Of a stretch of 64,000 bases of DNA, positions 18,458-27,727 are shown piece after piece. The DNA is from Sphingosinicella soli (GTDB lineage: Bacteria > Pseudomonadota > Alphaproteobacteria > Sphingomonadales > Sphingomonadaceae), in NCBI RefSeq assembly GCF_014199685.1, contig NZ_JACHNZ010000014.1, positions 1 to 64,000 of the forward strand. Direction: 5' to 3'. Below the pieces are notes generated by a model. That model saw only the letters and a list, made by a program, of their open reading frames with translations. It made no database searches and was not told the origin of the DNA. Position 1 is the stretch's first letter. Every line of letters starts with the position of its first letter. A program made the position numbers and the translations under genes.

Positions 18458-19435
18458 TCAGATGAGACCGCCGAGCGGGCTCGACGGATCGGCATAGAGC
18501 CGCCGCTGCATCCGGCCCGCGCGGTAGGAAAGCCGCCCGGCTTCGACGGCATGGCGCATGGCGCGCGCCATCATCACCGGATCCTTCGCTTCCGCGATCG
18601 CGGTGTTCATCAGCACGCCGTCGCAGCCGAGTTCCATCGCCACCGCCGCGTCCGACGCCGAGCCGACGCCCGCATCGACGAGAACGGGCACCTTCGCCTG
18701 CTCGATGATAAGGCGGATCATCACCGGATTCTGGACGCCGAGGCCCGAGCCGATCGGCGCGCCGAGCGGCATGATCGCGGCGGCGCCGGCATCCTCCAGC
18801 TTCTTTGCGGCGATGGGGTCGTCCGCGCAGTAGACCATGACGTCGAAGCCGTCCTTCACCAGTTCTTTCGTGGCGCGGAGCGTCTGCTCCATGTCGGGGT
18901 AGAGCGTCTTCGCCTCGCCGAGCACTTCTAGCTTCACGAGATTCCAGCCGCCCGCCTCGCGCGCGAGGCGCAGCGTGCGCATCGCCTCGTCCGCCGTGAA
19001 ACAGCCCGCCGTGTTGGGCAGATAGGTGTAGCGTTTCGGATCGACATAATCGGTGAGAAGCGGCTGCGAGCGGTCCGTGAGGTTCACGCGGCGCACGGCA
19101 ACAGTGACGATTTCGGCGCCCGAGGCTTCGACCGCGGCGGCGTTCACCGCATAATCCTTGTACTTGCCGGTGCCCACGATCAGCCGCGAGGTGAAGCGGC
19201 GACCGGCGACTTCCCAGCCGTCATCCTCGCTGCCTCCACCGACGAAATGCACGATTTCCAGGCGATCACCATCCATCAGCAGGACATCGCCGTAAGCGGA
19301 CTTCGGCACGATTTCGAGGTTGCGCTCCACCGCGACCCGTTTGGGATCGAGATCCAGATCGATGACGAGCGATGCGATGCTGGCCCCGGAGGCAATGCGG
19401 CGCAGATCGCCGTTCACGGTGATGCTGATGGTCAT
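18458..19435 (-). CDS. thiSG: Fused sulfur carrier protein ThiS / thiazole synthase ThiG
   Basis: A 325-residue fusion. Residues 1-67 are ThiS ([20 protein letters not shown] to IVHFVGGG), the ubiquitin-like sulfur carrier. Residues ~73-325 are ThiG, the TIM barrel that builds the thiamine thiazole phosphate from deoxyxylulose phosphate, dehydroglycine and ThiS thiocarboxylate. The Schiff-base lysine is in [16 protein letters not shown], and phosphate-binding blocks appear as [12 protein letters not shown] and [19 protein letters not shown]. The ThiS C-terminal Gly-Gly is internal here instead of free, so thiocarboxylate formation needs either processing or another sulfur donor. Such fusions occur in some Proteobacteria. 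No other thi genes are in the window. Confidence 0.92.
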   Translation of the reverse strand: MTISITVNGDLRRIASGASIASLVIDLDLDPKRVAVERNLEIVPKSAYGDVLLMDGDRLEIVHFVGGGSEDDGWEVAGRRFTSRLIVGTGKYKDYAVNAAAVEASGAEIVTVAVRRVNLTDRSQPLLTDYVDPKRYTYLPNTAGCFTADEAMRTLRLAREAGGWNLVKLEVLGEAKTLYPDMEQTLRATKELVKDGFDVMVYCADDPIAAKKLEDAGAAAIMPLGAPIGSGLGVQNPVMIRLIIEQAKVPVLVDAGVGSASDAAVAMELGCDGVLMNTAIAEAKDPVMMARAMRHAVEAGRLSYRAGRMQRRLYADPSSPLGGLI

Positions 19436-19436
19436 C

Positions 19437-19488
19437 GGTCCTTATCTTCTCAGGCTTCCCTGTCGCGCGGAGCGTCCATATAAGGACC
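19437..19488 (-). promoter_or_regulatory. Inverted repeat that can mask the thiSG ribosome-binding site
   Basis: In the thiSG leader, read on the coding strand, GGTCCTTAT (19488-19480) is the exact complement of ATAAGGACC (19445-19437). The latter contains the Shine-Dalgarno AAGGA one base before the ATG-proximal spacer. Pairing would hide the ribosome site. The leader also contains CTGAGA but not the rest of the THI box (no GAACCTGATC-like segment), so it is not a recognisable TPP riboswitch. A translational control hairpin is inferred; on the DNA level the same repeat could be a protein-binding site shared with aroQ. Confidence 0.45.
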
Positions 19489-19540
19489 GCTTTCGTCCTA
19501 GGCCAGTGCTCGGGAGCATTGGGGGACAAAGGGGCTTCGA

Positions 19541-19981
19541 ATGGCAAAATCGCCGCTGGTGCTGGTCCTGAACGGGCCGAACCTCAATCTGCTCGGCACG
19601 CGCGAGCCGGAGATCTACGGCGCCGACACGCTCGACGACGTGGCGGCGATGCTGGAGGACCGTGCGAAGGCGCTAGGGCTGGAGATCGACATGCGCCAGT
19701 CGAACCACGAAGGGCACCTCGTCGACTGGATTCAGGAAGCCGGATCGCGCAAGGCGAAAGCCGTGATCCTGAACGCAGGGGCGCTTACGCACACCTCCAT
19801 CGCCATCCGCGACGCCATCAAGGCGATTGCGGTTCCGGTGATCGAGGTTCATATCTCCAACCCTCACGCCCGCGAAACCTTCCGTCACCTGAGCCATGTG
19901 GCACCGGTCGCGAAGGGATCGATCACGGGCCTGGGAATCCACGGATATGCGCTGGCGCTGGACGCCGCCGCACACTTATAA
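19541..19981 (+). CDS. aroQ: 3-dehydroquinate dehydratase, type II
   Basis: A 146-residue enzyme of the shikimate pathway converting 3-dehydroquinate to 3-dehydroshikimate. Conserved blocks are LNGPNLNLLGTREPEIYG (catalytic tyrosine at the end of this block), QSNHEGHLVDWIQEAG, NAGALTHTSIAIRDA and EVHISNPHARETFRHLSHV with the catalytic histidine and lid arginine. The length is standard for the dodecameric type II enzyme. The gene is divergent from thiSG (105-base gap) and 33 bases upstream of accB, in the conserved aroQ-accB-accC order found in many Proteobacteria. Confidence 0.96.
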   Translation: MAKSPLVLVLNGPNLNLLGTREPEIYGADTLDDVAAMLEDRAKALGLEIDMRQSNHEGHLVDWIQEAGSRKAKAVILNAGALTHTSIAIRDAIKAIAVPVIEVHISNPHARETFRHLSHVAPVAKGSITGLGIHGYALALDAAAHL

Positions 19982-20014
19982 CCCCCTCCATAACAACAAG
20001 ATCGAGGACGCAAC

Positions 20015-20485
20015 GTGACCAATGGCAAGACGGGCATGAACGTCGATACCAAGCTGGTTCGCCAGCTCGCGGAACTGCTGGATGAAACCGGCCTTACGGA
20101 AATCGAAGTCGAGGACGAGGGGCGCCGGATTCGCGTCGCGCGGCAGGTGAGCAGCGTCGTCGCCGCCGCGCCGGCCGCCGTCGCGGCCGCGCCCGCAGCG
20201 CCCATGGCCGCTCCCGCCGCTGCCCCCGCTGACGGCGACCTGAAGAGCCATCCCGGCGCGGTGAAATCGCCGATGGTGGGCACGGTGTACCTCTCCGCCG
20301 ACCCGAGCGCGCCGCCGTTCGTGAAGGAAGGCAGCAGCGTTTCGGCAGGCGACACGCTGGTGATCGTGGAGGCGATGAAGGTGATGAACCCGATCGTCGC
20401 GCCGAAATCGGGCAAGGTCGTGAAAATCTGCGTGGCGAACGAACAGCCCGTGGAATACGACCAGCCGCTGGTGGTCATCGAATAA
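20015..20485 (+). CDS. accB: Biotin carboxyl carrier protein of acetyl-CoA carboxylase
   Basis: A 156-residue BCCP. Residues ~10-45 form the N-terminal helical domain ([19 protein letters not shown]), ~50-75 an alanine/proline-rich linker, and ~80-156 the biotinyl domain. The biotin lysine is in VEAMKVMN near residue 123. It carries CO2 as carboxybiotin for malonyl-CoA synthesis. Translation most likely starts at GTG 20015, with GAGG seven bases upstream; ATG at 20036-20038 is not in better context. The accC start follows after 2 bases. The KVM in place of the more usual KMM is a conservative change. Confidence 0.95.
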   Translation: MTNGKTGMNVDTKLVRQLAELLDETGLTEIEVEDEGRRIRVARQVSSVVAAAPAAVAAAPAAPMAAPAAAPADGDLKSHPGAVKSPMVGTVYLSADPSAPPFVKEGSSVSAGDTLVIVEAMKVMNPIVAPKSGKVVKICVANEQPVEYDQPLVVIE

Positions 20486-20487
20486 CG

Positions 20488-21840
<1,353 letters not shown>

Positions 21841-22149
21841 TCATTCGTTTCCAGCAATCGGGCCCGCGCCGCGCGTTTCGGCTGCGCGATAGACGGCATT
21901 GCGATCCCGCCGACCGACAGCCACGACCACGACGATGACCTCCGAGTCGCGGACCTCGTAAACGAGGCGATAGCCGATGTGCCGCAGCTTGATCTTGTAG
22001 CGATCCCGGCTTCCCGAAAGGCGGGCGGAGGGTACGCGGGGATTTTCAAGACGCTCGATCAGCTTCTTGCGAAAATGCTCGCGCGTCTGGCTGTCGAGCT
22101 TGCGCCATTCCTTGAGCGCAGGCTCAAGGAACCCAAGCTCAAAGGTCAT
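21841..22149 (-). CDS. relE: RelE/ParE-superfamily toxin
   Basis: A 102-residue protein with the RelE fold pattern: MTFELGFLEPALKEWRKLDS, then RFRKKL-type helices and the strand RLSGSRDRYKIKLRHIGYRL, then VVVVVAVGRRDRNAVYRAA. Basic residues and the C-terminal arginine/tyrosine match ribosome-dependent mRNA interferases. The gene's start lies inside the end of the antitoxin gene (11-base overlap), the usual arrangement in type II pairs. The ATG at 22149 is chosen as the family start. Its stop abuts that of accC on the other strand. Confidence 0.87.
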   Translation of the reverse strand: MTFELGFLEPALKEWRKLDSQTREHFRKKLIERLENPRVPSARLSGSRDRYKIKLRHIGYRLVYEVRDSEVIVVVVAVGRRDRNAVYRAAETRGAGPIAGNE

Positions 22150-22387
22150 CGAGCGCGACTCTGACGACCTTTTCGCCAGCACGCGCGTCGGCAATCGCAT
22201 TCAGTTCGAGGTCTTCGAGCCGGTCCAGCATGGCTTCGAACGCCTTCGCCGGCACGCAATAAAAGGCCGGTTCGTTCCGGTTCAGGATCGCGACGGGGAA
22301 GCCCTCTCCCGCAGCGACCGTGCCCATGGGATTCTTCTTCAGTTCGGATACGCTGGCCGTGGTTTCCGCGAGGACCGTGTGTGTCAT
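22139..22387 (-). CDS. Phd/YefM-family antitoxin
   Basis: An 82-residue protein with the Phd/YefM N-terminal DNA-binding part (TTASVSELKKNPMGTVAAGE), the typical PVAILNRNEPAFYCVPAKAF strand-helix, and a variable C-terminus that would wrap the toxin (RLEDLELNAIADARAGEKVV). It should neutralise the overlapping RelE-like toxin and repress its own promoter. The ATG at 22387 opens on the conserved region. The promoter region is the AT-rich stretch just upstream. Confidence 0.85.
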   Translation of the reverse strand: MTHTVLAETTASVSELKKNPMGTVAAGEGFPVAILNRNEPAFYCVPAKAFEAMLDRLEDLELNAIADARAGEKVVRVALDDL

Positions 22388-22411
22388 GCTCACATTCCAT
22401 ATCTTTAAGAA

Positions 22412-22425
22412 TGCTCTATATAGCA
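22412..22425. promoter_or_regulatory. Candidate autoregulatory operator of the RelE-type pair
   Basis: TGCTCTATATAGCA is an imperfect palindrome 25 bases before the antitoxin ATG, in a locally AT-rich gap in an otherwise GC-rich region. Phd/YefM antitoxins commonly bind TATA-centred palindromes at this place. The site also lies 97 bases before the divergent amidase gene. Confidence 0.4.
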
Positions 22426-22521
22426 CTCTTATTCGGTCTTTTCCATATCCTCCATTCTGTCAGTTTGCATCCTCGGGCGGCGGCTGAGACAGTCCCGCCA
22501 TCCGAATCGGGGGAGGTCTGC

Positions 22522-24015
22522 ATGGCTTTGGTTTCACGTCGCCGTTTTCTGGAAGCGGGCGGCGCGCTTGCGGCGCTTTCCGCGTGCCGCCAGACCACCG
22601 CGCCCAAGGCCGCGCCAAGCACGTGGAGCGACGCTGTTTCGCAGGCGCAGGCGGTGCGCGAGGGCAAGGTGCAGCCCGCCGCGCTCGTCGAGGCGGCGAT
22701 CAAGCGGCTGGAAAGCGTGAACGGCAAGATCAACGCCGTGAAATTCCCGAACTTCGCGCGCGCGCGCGAAATGGCGGCAAGCGGCGTGAAAGGTCCGCTC
22801 GCGGGCGTGCCGACGCTTATCAAGGACAATGTCCACCAGGACGGGCTGCCCTACACGCAGGGCAGCCGCGCGCTCGCGACGATGATCGCCGACAAGACCG
22901 ACGCCTACCCGGCCGCGATCGAGGCGGCGGGGCTCGTTTCCATCGGCCGCTCGACACTGCCCGAATTCGGCGCGACGGCGACGACCGAACCGCTGCTGAC
23001 GGGCGTGACGCGCAACCCCTGGAACCTCGACCATTCGACGGGCGGATCTTCCGGCGGTAGCGCGGCTGCGGTGGCGGCGGGCGTCGTGGCGGTGGCGCAC
23101 GCGAACGACGGCGGCGGATCGATCCGTATCCCGGCAAGCTGCTGCGGGCTTGTGGGCCTGAAGCCCTCGCGGCGGCGGATGGCGGGCGATGCGGCCTCCC
23201 CCGATATCGCCACGCACCTGGGCGTCGACGGCTGCGTTTCGCGCACCGTGCGCGACACCGCCGCGTGGTTCCACGCGACACAGGCGCGCGGCGAAGGCGC
23301 GGCGTTCCCGGAAGCGGCGCTCGTCACGGGCGCATCGAAAGACCGGCTGCGGGTCGGGCTGCGGCTGGAACACCCTTCGGGCGGCCTCCCCGACGAAGAC
23401 GTGCAGCGCGTGTTCGGCGAAGCCTCCGCACTTCTCCAGAAACTCGGCCACATGGTGAAGGACGTGCCCGCCCCCTACAAGGGCGACGTGGTGATCCCCG
23501 CGTTCATCGCGCTGTGGGAATCGGGCGCAGGGCAGATCGCGGCGGAGATCGCCAAGCGGGCGCCGGGTGTCGACCCCGCGACGATCATGGAACCGCTGAC
23601 GCTCGGCATGGCCGCGCAGGCGGCGACATATACGCCCGAACAGATGCAGGTGAATTTCGCCGCGCTCGACGAGGCGATGGCAACCTACCGCGCGCAGTTC
23701 AAGGACATCGACATCTACGTGACGCCGGTGCTGGGCAAGGCGCCCGTGCCGATCGGCTATATCGCGCCGACGATCCCCTGGCCGGAGCAGCGCGAGAAGT
23801 TGATCGCCTACGCAGGCTACACGGGCGTGGAGAACGTGACGGGGGCTCCCTCCATCGGGCTGCCCATCGGCGAATCGAAGGACGGGCTGCCCATCGGCAT
23901 CCAGTTTGCCGGTGCGCCGGGAGACGAGGCGCGGCTGCTTGCGCTTGCTTATGAACTCGAACGCGAACTTTTATGGTATGATCGCAGACCCGGCATCTGG
24001 GCCGGCGAAATCTGA
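22522..24015 (+). CDS. Tat-exported amidase (amidase signature family), putative lipoprotein
   Basis: A 497-residue amidase-signature hydrolase. The N-terminus MALVSRRRFLEAGGALAALS followed by C combines a twin-arginine signal (SRRRFLEAG) with a lipobox (LSAC), so the folded enzyme is probably exported by Tat and lipid-anchored. The Ser-cisSer-Lys triad is visible: lysine in LIKDNVHQDGLPYTQGS, the cis-serine in the STGGSSGGSAAAVAAG loop, and the nucleophile in GGGSIRIPASCCGLVGLKPS. The substrate (amide, nitrilase product or peptide amide) is unknown. The ATG at 22522 follows GGGGGAGG by about six bases; upstream in-frame ATGs lie in the divergent promoter. Confidence 0.88.
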   Translation: MALVSRRRFLEAGGALAALSACRQTTAPKAAPSTWSDAVSQAQAVREGKVQPAALVEAAIKRLESVNGKINAVKFPNFARAREMAASGVKGPLAGVPTLIKDNVHQDGLPYTQGSRALATMIADKTDAYPAAIEAAGLVSIGRSTLPEFGATATTEPLLTGVTRNPWNLDHSTGGSSGGSAAAVAAGVVAVAHANDGGGSIRIPASCCGLVGLKPSRRRMAGDAASPDIATHLGVDGCVSRTVRDTAAWFHATQARGEGAAFPEAALVTGASKDRLRVGLRLEHPSGGLPDEDVQRVFGEASALLQKLGHMVKDVPAPYKGDVVIPAFIALWESGAGQIAAEIAKRAPGVDPATIMEPLTLGMAAQAATYTPEQMQVNFAALDEAMATYRAQFKDIDIYVTPVLGKAPVPIGYIAPTIPWPEQREKLIAYAGYTGVENVTGAPSIGLPIGESKDGLPIGIQFAGAPGDEARLLALAYELERELLWYDRRPGIWAGEI

Positions 24016-24031
24016 AGCGATCGGAGGCGTG

Positions 24032-24415
24032 ATGCGCGTTATCGTCTGGTACAATCCCCGCTGCGGAACAGCCCGCAATGTGCGCGACTATCTGACCGAG
24101 CACGCCATCCCCTTCGACCTGCGCGAGTATCTGGAAGACATCCCTTCCCGCCCCGAAATCGAGGACGTGCTGCGGAAATCGGGCATGGCGGCGCATGAAC
24201 TGCTGCGCGCGAAGGAGCCGCTCGCCAAGGAGATGGGCCTTCTGGAACCCGGCGTTACCGAAGAGCATATCATCACGGCGATGCACGAGAACCCGATCCT
24301 CATCAACCGGCCGGTCGTGATCGACGGAAAGCGGGCGAAACTGTGCCGCCCTTCCGGGGTGATCGCGGAGTTTCTTCCGCCCCCGGACTTGCGGCGTCCC
24401 GGTAAAGCGCTGTAA
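24032..24415 (+). CDS. arsC: ArsC-family arsenate reductase (glutaredoxin-dependent type)
   Basis: A 127-residue thioredoxin-fold protein with the active site YNPRCGTARNV: one catalytic cysteine followed by Arg-Asn, as in E. coli-type ArsC. A conserved arginine occurs in the ILINRPVVIDGKRAKLCRPS block that binds arsenate or positions it. The reaction would be glutaredoxin-dependent arsenate to arsenite. No arsB, acr3 or arsR is nearby, so it may be a Spx/YffB-type relative with another role. CGGAGG lies six bases upstream of the ATG. It starts 16 bases after the amidase stop and may share its transcript. Confidence 0.82.
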   Translation: MRVIVWYNPRCGTARNVRDYLTEHAIPFDLREYLEDIPSRPEIEDVLRKSGMAAHELLRAKEPLAKEMGLLEPGVTEEHIITAMHENPILINRPVVIDGKRAKLCRPSGVIAEFLPPPDLRRPGKAL

Positions 24416-24451
24416 GGCCCCGCACCCATTGAGGTCGGTGAGGGTCTCCCT

Positions 24452-27019
24452 ATGCAACTCGTGATCGTTGAATCCCCGGCGAAGGCGAAGACGATCAACA
24501 AGTATCTGGGCTCGGACTACAAAGTCCTGGCCTCGTACGGCCATGTCCGCGATCTGCCGCCCAAGGACGGATCGGTCGATCCCGACCACGACTTCAACAT
24601 GAAGTGGGAGGTTTCCGCCGACCGGTCGCGCCAGCTGAAGGAAATCGCCGACAGCGCGAAGACCGCCGACACGCTGATCCTGGCGACCGACCCCGACCGC
24701 GAGGGCGAGGCGATCAGTTGGCATCTTTACGAGCATCTGAAGGCCAAGAAGGCGCTGCCCGCCAAGGTGCAGCGCGTGACCTTCAACCAGATCACCAAGA
24801 GCGCCGTGACGCAGGCGATGGCCGCGCCGCGCGAACTCGACGCGCCGCTGATCGACGCCTACCGGGCGCGGCGCGCGCTCGACTATCTCGTCGGCTTCAC
24901 GCTTTCCCCCGTGCTGTGGCGCAAGCTGCCCGGCGCGAAATCGGCGGGGCGCGTGCAATCGGTGGCGCTGCGCCTGGTGGTGGAGCGCGAGCGCGAGATC
25001 GAGGCGTTCCGGTCGCGCGAATACTGGTCCGTCGACGGCCAGTTCGAGACCGCGACCGGGCAGAGCTTCACCGCGCGGCTGACGCACTGGCAGGGCAAAA
25101 AGCTCGACAAGTTCTCGCTGAACAATTCCGCGCTTGCGAACGAAGCGCGCGCGGACGCGGCGGCGGGCGACTATGTGGTCGCCTCGGTCGAGAAGAAGCC
25201 GGTGTCGCGGAACCCCGCCCCGCCGTTCACCACATCCACGCTGCAGCAGGAAGCCGCGCGCAAGCTGGGGTTTTCCGCAACGCAGACGATGCGCACCGCG
25301 CAGACGCTGTATGAAAGCGGCCACATCACCTACATGCGCACCGACGGCGTCGACATGGCGCCCGAAGCGATCGCCGCCGCGCGCGACGTGATCGCCGAGG
25401 ATTTTTCGGGCCGCCACGTGCCCGACAAGCCGCGTTTCTATACGACCAAGGCGAAGAACGCGCAGGAAGCGCACGAGGCGATCCGTCCCGTGGAGATGAG
25501 CCGCCGCCCTGCGAAAGCCGGTCTTTCAGGCGACGACGCGCGGCTCTACGAACTGATCTGGAAGCGCACGCTGGCGAGCCAGATGGCGGCGGCGAACCTT
25601 GAGCGCACGACCGTGGACCTGAAGGACAAGAACGGCCGCGCCGACCTGCGCGCGACCGGCCAGGTCACGATCTTCCCCGGCTTCCTCGCGCTCTATCAGG
25701 AAACCGCCGACGATCCCGACGACGAGGACGGCGACGACGGCAAGCGCCTGCCCAAGATCGACAAGGGCGACACGCCCGCCATAAAAGGCGCGCACGCCGA
25801 CCAGCATTTCACCGAGCCGCCCCCGCGCTATTCCGAGGCCAGCCTTGTGAAGAAGATGGAGGAACTCGGCATCGGGCGTCCCTCCACCTATGCGTCGATC
25901 CTGCAGGTGCTGAAGGACCGCGCCTATGTGCGCATCGATCAGAAGCGCTTCCACCCCGAGGAGAAGGGGCGGCTCGTCACCGCGTTCCTCGAACGCTTCT
26001 TCGAACGCTATGTGAGCTACGACTTCACGGCCGGGCTGGAGGAACAGCTCGACGAGATTTCCGCCGGGACCATCGACTGGACGGCGGTGCTGCATGCGTT
26101 CTGGAAGGATTTCCAGCCGAAGACCGCCGAAATCCTGGAGCTGAAACCCTCCGAGGTGACGACGGCGCTCGACGAATTCCTCGCGCCGCTGCTGTTCCCC
26201 GATGCCGGCGACGGCAAGGATCCGCGCGTCTGCCCGGTGTGTGGCAACGGGCGGCTGAGCCTGAAAACCGGCAAGTTCGGCGCGTTCGTCGGCTGCTCCA
26301 ACTATCCCGAGTGCCGCTTCACACGGCCCTTCGCGAGCGAGAACGGAAGCGGCGGCACAGGCGAAGGCGGCGACCAGCCGCGCCTGCTCGGCGAGGACGC
26401 CGGGGAGCCGATCACGATCCGCTCTGGCCGCTTCGGCCTGTTTATCCAGCGCGGCGAAGGCGAGAAGCCGCCGCGCGCCTCGATCCCCAAGGACATGGAC
26501 GCGGCAACGATCGAACTCGACATGGCGGTGAAGCTGCTCGCGCTGCCGCGCGAGGTGGGGACGCACCCCGAAACGGCAACGCCGATCACCGCCTCCATCG
26601 GGAAATACGGCCCGTATCTGTTGCACGACGGCAAGTATGCGCGGCTCACCTCCACCGCCGAGGTGTTCGAGATCGGCATGAACGCCGCCGTCGTGAAGCT
26701 CGCCGAGCAGAAGAAGGGCTTCGAACGCAAGGCCCCCGCCGCGCTGAAGGAACTCGGGGCGCACCCGACATCGGGCGCGACGATGAAGGTGATGGACGGC
26801 CGCTACGGCGCCTATGTCACCGACGGCACCACCAACGCGACGCTGCCCAAGGGCACCGACCCGCAGGCGCTGACGCCGGAGGCCGCCGCGACGCTGATCG
26901 ACGAGAAGGCCGCCAAGGGCCCCGCGAAAGGCAAGGGGCGAAAGAAGGCGCCTGCCAAGAGCGGAGCGGCGAAAAAACCTGCGGCGAAGAAAGCCCCGGC
27001 GAAGAAGAAGGCGAAATAG
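24452..27019 (+). CDS. topA: DNA topoisomerase I
   Basis: An 855-residue type IA topoisomerase that relaxes negative supercoils. The Toprim domain starts VIVESPAKAKTINKYLG and contains the acidic triad in DPDREGEAISWHL. SAGRVQSVALRLVVERERE marks the gate domain, and the active-site tyrosine is in HITYMRTDG near residue 292. Near residue 593 a single C4 zinc motif (CPVCGNG to CSNYPEC) is followed by several topoisomerase C-terminal repeats and a lysine/alanine-rich tail (KKPAAKKAPAKKKAK) that should bind DNA nonspecifically. Length and layout match alphaproteobacterial TopA. It is an essential gene and appears monocistronic. Confidence 0.97.
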   Translation: MQLVIVESPAKAKTINKYLGSDYKVLASYGHVRDLPPKDGSVDPDHDFNMKWEVSADRSRQLKEIADSAKTADTLILATDPDREGEAISWHLYEHLKAKKALPAKVQRVTFNQITKSAVTQAMAAPRELDAPLIDAYRARRALDYLVGFTLSPVLWRKLPGAKSAGRVQSVALRLVVEREREIEAFRSREYWSVDGQFETATGQSFTARLTHWQGKKLDKFSLNNSALANEARADAAAGDYVVASVEKKPVSRNPAPPFTTSTLQQEAARKLGFSATQTMRTAQTLYESGHITYMRTDGVDMAPEAIAAARDVIAEDFSGRHVPDKPRFYTTKAKNAQEAHEAIRPVEMSRRPAKAGLSGDDARLYELIWKRTLASQMAAANLERTTVDLKDKNGRADLRATGQVTIFPGFLALYQETADDPDDEDGDDGKRLPKIDKGDTPAIKGAHADQHFTEPPPRYSEASLVKKMEELGIGRPSTYASILQVLKDRAYVRIDQKRFHPEEKGRLVTAFLERFFERYVSYDFTAGLEEQLDEISAGTIDWTAVLHAFWKDFQPKTAEILELKPSEVTTALDEFLAPLLFPDAGDGKDPRVCPVCGNGRLSLKTGKFGAFVGCSNYPECRFTRPFASENGSGGTGEGGDQPRLLGEDAGEPITIRSGRFGLFIQRGEGEKPPRASIPKDMDAATIELDMAVKLLALPREVGTHPETATPITASIGKYGPYLLHDGKYARLTSTAEVFEIGMNAAVVKLAEQKKGFERKAPAALKELGAHPTSGATMKVMDGRYGAYVTDGTTNATLPKGTDPQALTPEAAATLIDEKAAKGPAKGKGRKKAPAKSGAAKKPAAKKAPAKKKAK

Positions 27020-27030
27020 CGCCGCTGCGG

Positions 27031-27333
27031 CTATTCGAGGTGTCGTTCCACGTCCATCCGCTGGTGCAGGATGCGCACGACCACGATGTCGGTTTCGGCG
27101 ATCCGGTAGATGACGAGGTGGGAGCCGACGGCATATTTGCGGTATGCGCCGGGGATATCAAGCGGCTGCCCGGAACGCTCCCCGCTGCCGAGCCTTTCCA
27201 GGCCCGCCATCAAACCGGCATGATAGTCCTGGGCCTGCATGAACGACCAGCGCTGGACCGTGTAGGCGAAGATGTCTTCGAGATCGGCTTCGGCGCGGGG
27301 GGTTAGGCGGAAACCTCCGCCCCTATCCGCCAT
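27031..27333 (-). CDS. parE: ParE-family toxin
   Basis: A 100-residue RelE/ParE-fold protein: [20 protein letters not shown], then [20 protein letters not shown] and the core strand [20 protein letters not shown] with [11 protein letters not shown] at the end. This matches ParE toxins, which poison DNA gyrase, rather than RelE, because the C-terminal basic catalytic residues are lacking. The ATG at 27333 lies 11 bases inside the 3' end of the upstream ParD-like gene. This chromosomal pair sits between topA and gdx. Confidence 0.87.
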   Translation of the reverse strand: MADRGGGFRLTPRAEADLEDIFAYTVQRWSFMQAQDYHAGLMAGLERLGSGERSGQPLDIPGAYRKYAVGSHLVIYRIAETDIVVVRILHQRMDVERHLE

Positions 27334-27568
27334 GCCGGGCGCGCATCCGGTTCAGAAAGGCCGTATTGTCGAAGGGGCGCGGCTCGCCCGATGCCTCCCC
27401 TTCCGCAAGCGCCATCTGCAACGCACGCACCTTTGCCTCGCGCTCTTCGAGAAGCCGCAAGCCTGCACGCACGACATCGCTTGCCGAGCCGTAGCGGCCG
27501 CTGCCGACCTGCGTGTCGATGAAGCCGCTGAAATGGTCGCCCAGCGAAATGGATGTGTTTCGTGCCAT
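27323..27568 (-). CDS. parD: ParD-like antitoxin (ribbon-helix-helix)
   Basis: An 81-residue protein with the ParD/CC2985-family ribbon-helix-helix: [20 protein letters not shown], then [20 protein letters not shown], the canonical strand-helix-helix with the GRYxSxSEVxRxxLRLLE pattern. The C-terminal half ([19 protein letters not shown]) is the toxin-binding tail. The ATG at 27568 has AGGAGAGG a few bases upstream; the longer in-frame start at 27646 would extend into the promoter. It should autorepress, probably at the AT-rich TATATACCAATATGTGGTA stretch just upstream (27588-27606). Confidence 0.88.
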   Translation of the reverse strand: MARNTSISLGDHFSGFIDTQVGSGRYGSASDVVRAGLRLLEEREAKVRALQMALAEGEASGEPRPFDNTAFLNRMRARHGG

Positions 27569-27657
27569 GACCTCTCCTTGTGATGCCAATATATACCAAT
27601 ATGTGGTAGTTTCAACAGACTTGACCCTCGCGTCCCCCGCCGCCAAATAAGACCCGC

Positions 27658-27720
27658 GAGGCCACGTCCTCCCCCTTCATGGGTAGAAGTCCGGGACGGC
27701 CCGGCTCTTTTGAAGAGGAG
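27658..27720 (+). promoter_or_regulatory. Probable guanidine-II (mini-ykkC) riboswitch upstream of gdx
   Basis: CCGGGACGGCCCGG (27691-27704) is a perfect 5-bp stem closed by an ACGG tetraloop, the ACGR loop of guanidine-II hairpins. It lies eight bases before the ribosome-binding purines GAAGAGGAG and 24 bases before the ATG of a Gdx-type exporter, the standard target of this riboswitch. A second hairpin with ACG in its loop, GAGG-CCACGT-CCTC (27658-27671), lies 19 bases upstream and could be the partner, but its loop does not match the consensus exactly. A longer stem CCTCGCG/CGCGAGG (27626-27632, 27655-27661) overlaps it and could compete. Confidence 0.5.
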
Positions 27721-27727
27721 CGCCGTC

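Noticed and set aside
19436-19540. TPP riboswitch in the thiSG leader
   Set aside because: CTGAGA is present but the paired GAACCTGATC-type core and the GGGGTGC helix are missing, and the leader is too short.
24032-24415. Complete arsenic-resistance operon
   Set aside because: Only the arsC-like gene is present; no arsR, arsB or acr3 is found nearby.
23699-26764. Two long reverse-strand open frames over the amidase, arsC and topA genes
   Set aside because: Shadow frames; both lie over strongly conserved coding genes and show no domain.
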